Shown: piece by piece, positions 50,657 through 59,285 of the stretch
Position numbering within the stretch: the stretch's first letter is position 1
Layout: the number at the start of each line of letters is the position of its first letter
DNA from: Mediterranea massiliensis
Lineage (GTDB): Bacteria; Bacteroidota; Bacteroidia; Bacteroidales; Bacteroidaceae
Assembly: GCA_958402075.1 (NCBI GenBank)
Contig: CATXSD010000001.1
Location: 1-64,000, forward strand
Length of the DNA: 64,000 bases
Direction of reading: 5' to 3'
Program-made: the position numbers and the translations under genes
Notes under the pieces: generated by a model
The model's database searches: none
The model's input: the letters and a program-made list of their open reading frames with translations, nothing else
Told to the model about the DNA's origin: nothing

Positions 50657-50829
50657 GAAGACGCTTCCGCACCGACCCGTCGCGACGAAGTGCTTCGTGA
50701 CCCTCTCATGCAGTGCTTCGTCACCCCCTAAGGAAGCACTGCATGACCACCTGACGAAGCACTTCGTCGGACCCTCATGAAGCACTTCGTCAGAACCCCA
50801 CGAAGCACTGCATCAGAGCCTCATCATGC
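50657..50829. repeat. Array C: 23-bp palindromic units
   Basis: Six clear units start at 50685 (ACGAAG), 50708, 50731, 50754, 50777 and 50800, an exact 23-bp period. The strongest unit is ACGAAG-ca-CTTCGT, a palindrome; others are GCAGTGCTTCGT or GGAAGCACTGC variants. Two degraded units flank the array, one at 50657 (GGAAGACGCTTCC) and one at 50823. It begins shortly after the cdd stop. Together with the leader of the next gene it fills 50638-51000. Confidence 0.9.
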
Positions 50830-50928
50830 GCATCCCCTTCAAACGTCTCCGTCGGACACTTTGCCCGAAAAAAACGGAGAACGGCAAATATCCGTAATTC
50901 GGGTATAGCCGTTATCCAAAATTCTTCT

Positions 50929-50936
50929 TATTTTTG
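50929..50936 (+). promoter_or_regulatory. -7 box for the polyferredoxin gene
   Basis: TATTTTTG, an exact TAnnTTTG match 64 bp before the ATG. No standard -33 TTTG. Confidence 0.4.
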
Positions 50937-51000
50937 CAGCGTATCACTCGAAAAATGATACACGACAATTTTACCCTTAATTAAAACAGGCATCCTTATT

Positions 51001-52485
51001 ATGTTACGTAAAATCAGACTGACCCTGGCCATCGTATTCTTTACGCTGATCACCCTGCTGTTCCTCGACTTCACGGGGACGCTGCACGCATGGTTCGGCT
51101 GGATGGCCAAAATTCAATTCCTCCCTGCCGTGCTGGCGCTCAACGTGGGAGTGGTACTGGCACTGGTGATTCTCACCCTGCTGCTGGGACGCGTCTATTG
51201 TTCCGTCATCTGCCCGCTGGGCGTCTTCCAGGACATCATTGCCTGGTTCTCGAAGAAGAGCAAGAAGAACCGCTACCGCTATTCGCCTGCCCTGTTGTGG
51301 CTGCGCTACGGCGTGCTGGGCGTGTTCGTCATCGCACTGGTGGCAGGCGTACACTCGTTTGTGGCCCTGCTGGCCCCCTACAGCTCGTACGGACGCATCG
51401 CAAGCAACCTGTTCGCCCCCGTCTACCAATGGGGCAACAACCTGCTGGCCTACCTGGCCGAGCGGGCCGACAGCTATGCTTTCTATGACACTACCGTCTG
51501 GCTGAAGAGTCTGCCCACCTTCGTCATCGCCGCCGTCACGCTGGTGGTGCTCGTCGTACTGGCCTGGCGCGGCGGACGCACGTACTGCAACACCATCTGC
51601 CCCGTAGGTACCGTGCTGGGCTTCCTGTCGAAGTATGCTTACCTGAAGCCGGTCATCGACACTGACAAGTGCGTCAACTGCAACCTCTGCGCACGCAACT
51701 GCAAAGCCTCGTGCATCGACATCAAGAACCACCGGATAGACTACAGCCGCTGCGTAGCCTGCATGGATTGCCTGGACAAGTGCAAGCACCAGGCGCTGCA
51801 CTATACCCACCCCACCAAAGTCAAGGCCGAACCGGCCGGACAGCAGGCTGAGGGAAGCAACTCCCGCCGCGCCTTTCTGGCATCGACGGCACTGGCGGCC
51901 TCGGCTGCCGTACTGAAGGCCCAGGAGATGAAAGTGGACGGCGGACTGGCTACCATCGAAGACAAGAAAATCCCCAACCGAAAGACTCCCATCCTGCCGC
52001 CGGGAGCCCAAGGTGCCCGCCACTTTGCCCAGCACTGTACGGCCTGCCAGCTCTGCGTGTCGGTATGCCCCAACGAAGTGCTGCGCCCCTCGACCGGACT
52101 GATGACGCTGATGCAGCCTTTCTCCTCGTACGAACGCGGCTACTGCCGTCCCGAGTGCACCAAGTGTTCGGAAGTCTGCCCCACGGGAGCCATCAAGCCC
52201 ATCACCGTGGCCGACAAGTCGTCCATCCAGATAGGACATGCCGTGTGGATCAAGCGCAATTGCGTGGTGAATACCGACCAAGTGGAGTGCGGCAACTGCG
52301 CCCGCCACTGCCCCACGGGAGCCATCACCATGGTACCGTCGGACCCCAACAACCCCGACTCGCTCAAGTTCCCGGCCGTCGACACCGAACGCTGCATCGG
52401 CTGCGGCGCCTGCGAGAACCTCTGCCCGGCCCGTCCCTTCAGCGCCATCTATGTGGAAGGGCACGAACGGCACCGGATCATCTGA
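51001..52485 (+). CDS. NapH-like membrane polyferredoxin fused to a Tat-type Fe-S segment
   Basis: A 494-residue electron-transfer protein. The membrane part (about 1-210) has NapH/NosR-like CxxxCP motifs GRVYCSVICPLG and GRTYCNTICPVG. Two 4Fe-4S clusters follow (CVNCNLCARNCKAS, CVACMDCLDKCK). A second half starts at about 287 with SRRAFLASTALAAS, a twin-arginine-like element in mid-protein, and ends with ferredoxin clusters (CTACQLCVSVCPNE, CTKCSEVCPTGA, CGNCARHCPTGA, CIGCGACENLCPA). It looks like a NapH and a NapG-type protein joined. It probably passes electrons to the aldo/keto reductase 105 bp downstream. Confidence 0.85.
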   Translation: MLRKIRLTLAIVFFTLITLLFLDFTGTLHAWFGWMAKIQFLPAVLALNVGVVLALVILTLLLGRVYCSVICPLGVFQDIIAWFSKKSKKNRYRYSPALLWLRYGVLGVFVIALVAGVHSFVALLAPYSSYGRIASNLFAPVYQWGNNLLAYLAERADSYAFYDTTVWLKSLPTFVIAAVTLVVLVVLAWRGGRTYCNTICPVGTVLGFLSKYAYLKPVIDTDKCVNCNLCARNCKASCIDIKNHRIDYSRCVACMDCLDKCKHQALHYTHPTKVKAEPAGQQAEGSNSRRAFLASTALAASAAVLKAQEMKVDGGLATIEDKKIPNRKTPILPPGAQGARHFAQHCTACQLCVSVCPNEVLRPSTGLMTLMQPFSSYERGYCRPECTKCSEVCPTGAIKPITVADKSSIQIGHAVWIKRNCVVNTDQVECGNCARHCPTGAITMVPSDPNNPDSLKFPAVDTERCIGCGACENLCPARPFSAIYVEGHERHRII

Positions 52486-52487
52486 GA

Positions 52488-52585
52488 GCGGTGAACGGTA
52501 AACGGTGAGGGGCAAGCAGGGCAACCGGTTTCCCTCCTTACCCTCACTCTCCATAACTTCTATAACTCCTTTAACTACTATAACT
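52488..52585. repeat. Degenerate short direct repeats between two Fe-S genes
   Basis: GAGCGGTGAACGGTAAACGG resembles the repeats at 21966 and 24711, and the second part has ATAACTTCTATAACTCCTT and similar AACT repeats. No promoter box is seen. It is the gap of 105 bases before the reductase. Confidence 0.4.
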
Positions 52586-52590
52586 TCCTT

Positions 52591-53979
52591 ATGAATAACC
52601 AACATCATTCCAACGATATCTCCCGCCGCGAGTTCCTGAAGATTGTGGGCATCAGCACAGCCACCACAACCGCGGTATTGGCGGGATGCGGACCGAAAGA
52701 CTCGGCCTCCGGCTCGCTGCAGGCACAGGGAGAAGTCCCCACCGACAAGATGACCCTGCGCGAGAACCCGAAAACGAAAGAAAAAGTATCCCTGCTGGGC
52801 TACGGCTGCATGCGCTGGCCCACCCTGCCCGCTCCCGAAAAGGGCGGCAACGTCATCGACCAGGATGCCGTGAACGAACTGATAGACTACGCCATGGCCC
52901 ACGGTGTGAACTACTACGACACGTCGCCCGTCTACGTGCAGGGATGGTCGGAACGCTCGACAGGCATCGCCCTGAAACGCCATCCGCGCGAGAAGTTCTT
53001 CGTGGCCACCAAGCTGTCCAACTTCTCCAACTACACGCGCGAGAACTCCATCGCCATGTACAACCGCTCGTTCCAGGAGCTGCAGGTGGACTACATCGAC
53101 TACTACCTGCTCCACTCCATCGGCAACGGCGGCATCGAGACCTTCCGCGCCCGCTACATCGAGAACGGCATGATAGACTTCCTGATGAAGGAACGCGAAG
53201 CCGGCCGCATCCGCAACCTGGGCTTCTCCTTCCACGGCACGAAGGAAGTGTTCGACGAAGTGCTGGCCATGCACGACCAGGTGCACTGGGATTTCGTGCA
53301 AATCCAGCTGAACTATGCCGACTGGAAATATGCTTCAGGCAACAACGTCAATGCCGACTACCTGTATGCCGAACTGGAGAAACGCCACATACCGGCCATC
53401 ATCATGGAACCGCTGCTGGGCGGACGCCTGTCCAAGCTGCCCGAACACCTCGTGGCACGCCTCAAGCAGCGCGGGCCTGAAGCGAGCGTCGCCTCATGGG
53501 CCTTCCGCTTTGCCGGCTCGTTCCCCGACGTGCTGACCGTACTGAGCGGCATGACCTACATGGAGCACCTGCAGGACAACCTGCGCACCTACTCGCCGCT
53601 GGTGCCGCTCACGGAAGACGACCTGGAGTTCCTGCAAGAGACGGCCGACCTGATGAAGCAGTACCCCACCATCCCGTGCAACGACTGCAAGTACTGCATG
53701 CCCTGCCCCTACGGCATCGACATCCCCGCCATACTGGTACACTACAACAAGTGCGTGAACGAAGGCAACCTGCCCACCTCGCAGGAACATGCCAACTACC
53801 GCGAGGCACGGCGCGCCTTCCTCGTGGGCTATGACCGCAGCGTGCCCCGCCTGCGGCAGGCCAGCCACTGCATCGGATGCCGCCAGTGCGTGTCCCACTG
53901 CCCGCAGAGCATCGACATCCCCGAAGAGCTGCACCGCATCGACCGATATGTAGAACAACTCAAGCAAGGAACGCTGTAA
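52591..53979 (+). CDS. Tat-exported aldo/keto reductase with ferredoxin domain
   Basis: A 462-residue protein. SRREFLKIVGISTATTTAVL (about 10-29) is a complete Tat signal, and LAGC just after may be a lipobox. Residues about 55-330 form an aldo/keto reductase barrel: GYGCMRWPT, YAMAHGVNYYDTSPVY, FVATKLSNFSNY, YLLHSIGNGG. The end has two ferredoxin-like clusters, CNDCKYCMPCPYGIDIP near 370 and CIGCRQCVSHCPQSIDIP near 430. Fe-S aldo/keto reductases of this kind are common in gut Bacteroidota. The substrate is unknown. Confidence 0.88.
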   Translation: MNNQHHSNDISRREFLKIVGISTATTTAVLAGCGPKDSASGSLQAQGEVPTDKMTLRENPKTKEKVSLLGYGCMRWPTLPAPEKGGNVIDQDAVNELIDYAMAHGVNYYDTSPVYVQGWSERSTGIALKRHPREKFFVATKLSNFSNYTRENSIAMYNRSFQELQVDYIDYYLLHSIGNGGIETFRARYIENGMIDFLMKEREAGRIRNLGFSFHGTKEVFDEVLAMHDQVHWDFVQIQLNYADWKYASGNNVNADYLYAELEKRHIPAIIMEPLLGGRLSKLPEHLVARLKQRGPEASVASWAFRFAGSFPDVLTVLSGMTYMEHLQDNLRTYSPLVPLTEDDLEFLQETADLMKQYPTIPCNDCKYCMPCPYGIDIPAILVHYNKCVNEGNLPTSQEHANYREARRAFLVGYDRSVPRLRQASHCIGCRQCVSHCPQSIDIPEELHRIDRYVEQLKQGTL

Positions 53980-53994
53980 CCCCGGAAAACAAGA

Positions 53995-54414
53995 ATGAAA
54001 GAACTCATAGACATGCTTCACGCAGGAGGATACTCCTGCGTGATAGCCAACGGTGACCGCACCCGCACGTTCACACGGCGGGGTGTGGCCGACCTTTACG
54101 ACCTGCTGGTACAGGAACCCGCCTTCCTGCACGGAGCGTCCGTAGCCGACAAGGTCATCGGCAAGGCCGCCGCCTCGCTCATGGTGCTGGGCGGCGTACA
54201 CGAAGTGTACACCCACATCATCAGCCGTCCCGCCCTCCGGCTGTTGCAGGAAGCGGGTGTCGCAGTGAGCTGCGACGAAGTGGTGGACCACATCATCAAC
54301 CGCGACCACACGGGCTGGTGCCCGCTGGAGCAGGCCAGCCGCGACCTCCACTCGGCCAAAGAGATTTTCCCAGTTATCGAAACATTTATCGCCAACCAGA
54401 GAAAAAACGCATGA
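53995..54414 (+). CDS. DUF1893 protein
   Basis: A 139-residue small protein with GDRTRTFTRRGVADLYDLL near 21, ADKVIGKAAASLMVLGGV near 50, SRPALRLLQEAGVAVSCDEV near 76 and a final INRDHTGWCPLEQASRD near 100. It fits the DUF1893 (TM1506-like) family, a cytidine-deaminase-like fold of unknown function. It overlaps the receptor gene start (ATGA). No signal. Confidence 0.8.
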   Translation: MKELIDMLHAGGYSCVIANGDRTRTFTRRGVADLYDLLVQEPAFLHGASVADKVIGKAAASLMVLGGVHEVYTHIISRPALRLLQEAGVAVSCDEVVDHIINRDHTGWCPLEQASRDLHSAKEIFPVIETFIANQRKNA

Positions 54415-56294
54415 AAGAACGAAACCTGACAGGAGGCCTGCTGGCCCTCCTGCTGCTGACCGTACCTGCTGCCCGCGGACAGGAGGACAGCGTACGCATT
54501 GCCCGCAACCTGACCACCGACGAGGTGGTGGTGACCGGCACCCGCAATGAAACAGACATCCGACACCTGCCCATGACCATCTCCGTCGTGGGCCGGAAGC
54601 AGTTGGAAAGTAACTACCAACCCTCCGTACTGCCCACCCTGACCGAACAGGTGCCCGGCCTCTTCACCACCAGCCGTGGCATCATGGGCTACGGCGTGTC
54701 GACCGGCGCTGCCGGAGGCATGAGCCTGCGCGGCATCGGCGGCAGTCCTACGGCCGGCCTGCTGGTGCTCATCGACGGCCATCCGCAGTACATGGGTCTG
54801 ATGGGCCATCCCATCGCCGACGCCTACCAGACGATGATGACCGAACGGGTGGAAGTGCTGCGCGGCCCTGCCTCGGTGCTCTACGGCTCGAACGCCATGG
54901 GCGGCGTCATCAACATCGTCACCCGGCAGATGAAGGAAGAGGGGTCTAAGACCGACATACAGGCCACCTACGGTTCCTACAACACCCTGCAAACCGAGGT
55001 GACCAACCGCCTGAAGCGCGGACGCTTCAGCAGCATCGTCACCGGCTCGTACAACCGCAGCGACGGACACCGGCCCGACATGAACTTCGAGCAGTATGGC
55101 GGCTATGCCAAGCTGGGCTATGACTTCAATGACCGGTGGAAACTGTGGGGCGACGTCAACGTGACCCACTTCAACGCCTCCAACCCTGGCACGGTCGCAG
55201 CTCCCTACATCGACAACGACTCGCGCATCACCCGCGGCATGGCGTCGGCCGCCCTCGAGAACCACTACCGGCGGACCTCGGCCGCTCTGAGCTTCTTCTA
55301 CAACTGGGGCCGACACAAGATAAACGACGGTTATCACCCGGGCGAAGAACCGCAGACGGCCCACTTCAACTCCAAGGACCGCATGATGGGAATCTCGTGG
55401 TACCAGAGCGCCTCGCTCTTCGAAGGCAACCGCATCACCGCCGGCTTCGACTACCAGCACTTCGGCGGCGAGTCGTGGTACAAGGTACTGGCCACGGGCG
55501 AGAAGCAGCCGCAGGTAGACAAGCAGCTGGACGAGCTGGCCGGATACGTGGACTTCCGGCAGAACATCGGCAGCTGGCTGTCGCTCGATGCCGGCCTGCG
55601 CGTGGACCATCATTCGCACACGGGCACGGAGTGGATACCCCAAGGCGGACTGGCCTTCCACCTGCCCCGCCAGGCCGAACTGAAAGCCATGGTAAGCAAG
55701 GGCTTCCGCAACCCCACCATCCGCGAGCTGTTCATGTTCTCCAAGAACCCCGACCTGCTGCCCGAGAGCCTCGTCAGCTACGAACTGGCCTACACGCAGC
55801 GCCTGTGTGACAATAGTCTGACTTACGGACTCAACCTCTACTACATCAACGGGAAGAACATCATCCAGGTGGACCCCGCCCAGCGCAAGAACGTGAACAC
55901 GGGCCACATCGAGAACTGGGGCACGGAGGCCACCGTGGCCTACCGCTTCAACGCCCGCTGGCAGGCCGACGCCAACTACAGCTGGCTGCACATGGGACAC
56001 CCCGTACTGGCTGCCCCCGAACATAAGCTGTACGTCGGCGCCAACTACCAGCAGGGACGGTGGACAACCGCCAGCGGCATACAATACATACGCGGACTCT
56101 ACACCTCCGTGACGCAGGGACAGGAAAAGCAGGAAACTTTCGTGCTCTGGAATTTGAATATCAGCTACCGCCTGTGTAACTTTGCAAGCCTCTTCGTGAA
56201 AGGCGAGAACCTGCTGGCACAGCGTTACGAAATCAACGCGGGCTATCCCATGCCGAAGGCCACCTTCATGGGAGGTGTACACGTGAACTTCTGA
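54411..56294 (+). CDS. TonB-dependent receptor
   Basis: A 627-residue outer-membrane receptor. The ATG at 54411 gives a signal peptide (GGLLALLLLTVPAARGQ). DEVVVTGTRNETDIRHLP is the TonB-box-like start of the mature protein. The plug carries LRGIGGSPTAGLLVLIDGHP and ERVEVLRGPASVLYGSNAMG. The barrel ends PMPKATFMGGVHVNF. It has no carboxypeptidase-like extension, so it is a classical, not SusC-type, receptor. The ligand, perhaps a metal chelate or cofactor, is not known. The neighbouring genes do not help. Confidence 0.9.
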   Translation: MKERNLTGGLLALLLLTVPAARGQEDSVRIARNLTTDEVVVTGTRNETDIRHLPMTISVVGRKQLESNYQPSVLPTLTEQVPGLFTTSRGIMGYGVSTGAAGGMSLRGIGGSPTAGLLVLIDGHPQYMGLMGHPIADAYQTMMTERVEVLRGPASVLYGSNAMGGVINIVTRQMKEEGSKTDIQATYGSYNTLQTEVTNRLKRGRFSSIVTGSYNRSDGHRPDMNFEQYGGYAKLGYDFNDRWKLWGDVNVTHFNASNPGTVAAPYIDNDSRITRGMASAALENHYRRTSAALSFFYNWGRHKINDGYHPGEEPQTAHFNSKDRMMGISWYQSASLFEGNRITAGFDYQHFGGESWYKVLATGEKQPQVDKQLDELAGYVDFRQNIGSWLSLDAGLRVDHHSHTGTEWIPQGGLAFHLPRQAELKAMVSKGFRNPTIRELFMFSKNPDLLPESLVSYELAYTQRLCDNSLTYGLNLYYINGKNIIQVDPAQRKNVNTGHIENWGTEATVAYRFNARWQADANYSWLHMGHPVLAAPEHKLYVGANYQQGRWTTASGIQYIRGLYTSVTQGQEKQETFVLWNLNISYRLCNFASLFVKGENLLAQRYEINAGYPMPKATFMGGVHVNF

Positions 56295-56312
56295 CCCCTA
56301 CAAGCTACTGAA

Positions 56313-57113
56313 ATGATGAACGAACTGGAATGTGACCGCACCGCCCGCCGGTGCATCTTCTTCAAGGACAACCTGCTGATGCAGAAACACCCCGACGGCA
56401 CCTGCACCCTGCCCACAGGCGAGAACCTGCCCGTAGCCCCCGCAACGGGACAGACGGTGCACCGCGTCACCCTGCCTACGGGCGAGCAGGTCTATGCGTT
56501 TGCCATCGACTATCCCGTGGCCGAGACTGCCGAATGGATGATGACCGGCCTGCGTGCCTCGTTCGACCACCTGCCCCTGCCAGACTACAAAGCGGCCGGT
56601 AAGGCCTACCAGATACTTTACTGGGACCGGCAAAGCCGCTACTGCCCTGCCTGCGGCACACCTACCGAACAAAAGACCGACATCATGAAGAAGTGCCCCC
56701 GCTGCGGCAACGAACTCTATCCGCCCATCTCCACCGCCATCATTGTACTGGTGCGCCGCGGCGACGAGATTCTGATGGTACATGCCCGCAACTTCCGCGG
56801 CACCTTCTATGGCCTTGTGGCCGGTTTCCTCGAGGCGGGCGAAACACTGGAGCAGTGCGTCCACCGCGAAGTGATGGAAGAAACAGGACTCACCATCCGC
56901 AACATCACCTACTTCGACAGCCAGCCCTGGCCCTACCCCAGCGGCCTGATGGTGGGCTTCTTTGCCGACTACGAGAGCGGCACCATCAAGCTACAGGAGG
57001 ACGAACTCACGGCCGGCGCCTTCTACCACCGCAACAATCTGCCCGAACTGCCGCACAAGCTGAGCATCGCCCGCCGCCTCATCGATGCCTGGCTGGAAGG
57101 CAAGGACCGCTGA
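56313..57113 (+). CDS. nudC: NAD(+) diphosphatase (NUDIX)
   Basis: A 266-residue enzyme that splits NAD(H) or RNA-linked NAD caps into NMN and AMP. A zinc ribbon is complete: CPACGTPTEQKTD and CPRCGNELYPPI. The NUDIX box is GFLEAGETLEQCVHREVMEE and the NudC signature SQPWPYPSGLM follows. Tandem ATGs start the gene 18 bp after the TonB-dependent receptor. Array D starts 27 bp after the stop. Confidence 0.93.
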   Translation: MMNELECDRTARRCIFFKDNLLMQKHPDGTCTLPTGENLPVAPATGQTVHRVTLPTGEQVYAFAIDYPVAETAEWMMTGLRASFDHLPLPDYKAAGKAYQILYWDRQSRYCPACGTPTEQKTDIMKKCPRCGNELYPPISTAIIVLVRRGDEILMVHARNFRGTFYGLVAGFLEAGETLEQCVHREVMEETGLTIRNITYFDSQPWPYPSGLMVGFFADYESGTIKLQEDELTAGAFYHRNNLPELPHKLSIARRLIDAWLEGKDR

Positions 57114-57139
57114 CACCCGGCTGCGTTTCCTCATGACGC

Positions 57140-57271
57140 GGGCAAACCGCCCGAATAAGCTGGGCAAACAACCTGTATAAGCTGGGTAAACAACTTGCAT
57201 AAGCTGGGCAAACAACCTGCACAAGCTGGGCAAACGATTCGCATAAGCTGGGCAAACGGTTTGCACAAGCC
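57140..57271. repeat. Array D: six 22-bp units
   Basis: GGGCAAAC (once GGGTAAAC) starts units at 57140, 57162, 57184, 57206, 57228 and 57250, an exact 22-bp period, each ending in ATAAGCT or ACAAGCT. The last unit has the palindrome GCAAACGGTTTGC, and the first has GGGC-aaacc-GCCC. It begins 27 bp after the nudC stop. With the inverted repeat it fills the gap 57114-57458. Confidence 0.92.
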
Positions 57272-57281
57272 GGAACATAAA

Positions 57282-57442
57282 AGAGGCTGCCTCAAAATAG
57301 AAAAACAGAAGCAAATACAACGTCATCCCGGCCTTGAGCCGGGATCCATCGCCGTGCAATGCAAGCAACTGGCTGAATATGGATCCCGCATCAAGTGCGG
57401 GATGACAGAATATCAGTTCTTTTTCATTTTGAGGCAGCCTCT
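57282..57442. repeat. Nested inverted repeat between nudC and phosphoglucomutase
   Basis: Outer arms AGAGGCTGCCTCAAAAT (57282-57298) and ATTTTGAGGCAGCCTCT (57426-57442) are perfect inverse copies. Inside lie a second inverted pair, CGTCATCCCGGCCTTGAGCC (57321 on) and CGCATCAAGTGCGGGATGAC (ending 57406), each also a small hairpin. It separates two convergent genes, so it may act as a two-way terminator. The shape resembles MITE-like elements, but no target duplication was verified. Confidence 0.85.
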
Positions 57443-57458
57443 CAATTTATATGTCTTC

Positions 57459-59198
57459 TCAAATGCCCAGCGACGCACGTACGGCCTTCACCTTCTCTTC
57501 GGCATCGGCATTGGCTCCGGCGTAGCACTTGGGGCAACCCATCTGGCCCTTCACCTCGATGTAGAACTTGATCTTCGGTTCCGTACCCGAGGGACGAACG
57601 GAAATCTTCGTACCGTCTTCCGTGAAGTACTGGAGCACATTTGAGGGTTCGGGCATGTGCAGGTCGCTGACGTGACCGGCTGCGTCGGTCATCTTCAGTG
57701 TCTTGTAGTCCTTCACCACGCATACCTTCGAGCCTCCGATTTCCTTCGGCGGGTTGGCACGGAAGTTGTCCATCATGGCCTTGATTTCCTCGGCACCGCT
57801 CTTGCCCGGCTTCACCACGTTGACGGTCGTCTCTTTCGAGAAGCCATATTCCACGTAGATGCCCATCAGCACGTCGTAGAGCGTCTTGCCCTGATCCTTG
57901 GCCCAGGCACAGATTTCAGCCAGCAGCGAGCAGGCCGAAACGGCATCCTTGTCGCGCACGAAGTCTTCAGCCAGGAAGCCGTAGCTCTCTTCACCGCCAC
58001 CGATGTACTGCTGCTTGCCTTCGCGCAGACGGATTTCGCGGGCAATCCACTTGAAACCCGTGTAGCAGTCGAGCATCTCGACATGGTTCTTGTCAGCCAC
58101 GGCCTTGATGAGTTCGGTGGTCACGATAGTCTTCACGATGAAGTCGCCCGGCTGCATCTTGCCCGTAGCCAGACGGTTCTTGATGATGTAATAGAGGAAA
58201 ATCAGACAAGTCTGGTTGCCGTTGATGAGCACCCATTCGCCCTTGTCGTTCTTGCAGGCCATGCCCACACGGTCGGCATCGGGGTCACTGGCCATCACGA
58301 TGTCGGCATCGATTTCCTTGGCCAGCTTGATGGCCAGCGTCAGCGCTTCGGCATTCTCGGGATTGGGCGAAACCACCGTCGGGAAGTTACCGTCCTTCAC
58401 CATCTGCGACTCCACGCAATGTACGTTCTCGAAGCCCCACAGCTTCAGCGAAGCAGGGATGAGCGCACGTCCGGCGCCGTGGAGTGGCGTGTAGACAATG
58501 CTCAAGTCCTTCTGGCGCTTGATGACTTCGGGGTCGATAGAGATAGTATGTACCTTTTCCAGATAAACCTTGTCTACATCCTCGCCGATAATCTGGATGA
58601 GTTCCTTGTTACCGTGGAACTTGATGTCGGCCACCTTCACCTTGTTCACCTCGTCGATGATGGCCGTGTCGTGCGGAGCCAGCACCTGTGCGCCGTCGTC
58701 CCAATAGGCCTTGTAGCCGTTGTACTCACGCGGATTGTGGCTGGCAGTAATGTTGATACCGCTCTGGCAACCCAGATGACGGATGGCAAAAGACACTTCG
58801 GGCGTAGGACGCAGGTCGTCGAACAGATAGACCTTGATGCCGTTGGCCGAGAAGATGTCGGCCGATATCTCGGCAAACTTGCGGCTGTTGTTGCGGCAGT
58901 CATGACCTACGACTACCGATATAGGCTGACCGGCAAAGCATTTGTTCAGATAGTTGGCCAATCCCTGCGTAGCGGCGCCTACGGTATAGATGTTCATGCG
59001 GTTGCTGCCGGCACCCATGATGCCGCGCAGACCGCCCGTACCGAACTCCAAGTCCTTGTAGAAGCTCTCTATCAGCTCCGTCTTGTCGTCACTCTCCAGC
59101 ATGCGCTTCACTTCTGCCTGAGTTTCGGCATCGAAGGCCGGTCCCAGCCACTCCTGGGCTTTCGCGGTCACTTGTTTGATCAGTTCTTGATTTTCCAT
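57459..59198 (-). CDS. Phosphoglucomutase/phosphomannomutase
   Basis: A 579-residue cytoplasmic enzyme of the alpha-D-phosphohexomutase group. The start MENQELIKQVTAKAQEWLGP leads to FGTGGLRGIMGAGSNRMN. The phosphoserine loop is NITASHNPREYNGYKAYWDD near 148, metal binding MASDPDADRVGMACKND near 300 and sugar binding GGEESYGFL near 400. The C-terminal RPSGTEPKIKFYIEV binds phosphate. The length suits a Bacteroidota phosphoglucomutase, which links G6P and G1P. Confidence 0.93.
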   Translation of the reverse strand: MENQELIKQVTAKAQEWLGPAFDAETQAEVKRMLESDDKTELIESFYKDLEFGTGGLRGIMGAGSNRMNIYTVGAATQGLANYLNKCFAGQPISVVVGHDCRNNSRKFAEISADIFSANGIKVYLFDDLRPTPEVSFAIRHLGCQSGINITASHNPREYNGYKAYWDDGAQVLAPHDTAIIDEVNKVKVADIKFHGNKELIQIIGEDVDKVYLEKVHTISIDPEVIKRQKDLSIVYTPLHGAGRALIPASLKLWGFENVHCVESQMVKDGNFPTVVSPNPENAEALTLAIKLAKEIDADIVMASDPDADRVGMACKNDKGEWVLINGNQTCLIFLYYIIKNRLATGKMQPGDFIVKTIVTTELIKAVADKNHVEMLDCYTGFKWIAREIRLREGKQQYIGGGEESYGFLAEDFVRDKDAVSACSLLAEICAWAKDQGKTLYDVLMGIYVEYGFSKETTVNVVKPGKSGAEEIKAMMDNFRANPPKEIGGSKVCVVKDYKTLKMTDAAGHVSDLHMPEPSNVLQYFTEDGTKISVRPSGTEPKIKFYIEVKGQMGCPKCYAGANADAEEKVKAVRASLGI

Positions 59199-59254
59199 AA
59201 TCTATTATTATATTAAAGATGAATACTTCACATTCTGTTCGTTCTTACTTCCGA

Positions 59255-59262
59255 CAAAGATA
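59255..59262 (-). promoter_or_regulatory. -7 box for the phosphoglucomutase gene
   Basis: TATCTTTG on the reverse strand, an exact -7 match 56 bp upstream of the start. No standard -33 TTTG. Confidence 0.4.
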
Positions 59263-59285
59263 AAAAGATAAAACGAACCGGCCAA

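Noticed and set aside
51004..53301. A 765-codon open frame on the reverse strand
   Set aside because: It lies opposite the polyferredoxin and reductase genes, matches no family, and is explained by the codon bias of GC-rich genes.
54096..56282. A 728-codon open frame on the reverse strand
   Set aside because: It is opposite the TonB-dependent receptor and DUF1893 genes, which have clear domains. The reverse reading is rich in His, Val and Gly as usual for shadows.
57282..57442. Insertion sequence
   Set aside because: The inverted arms are IS-like, but the 160 bases hold no transposase and target-site duplication cannot be shown.
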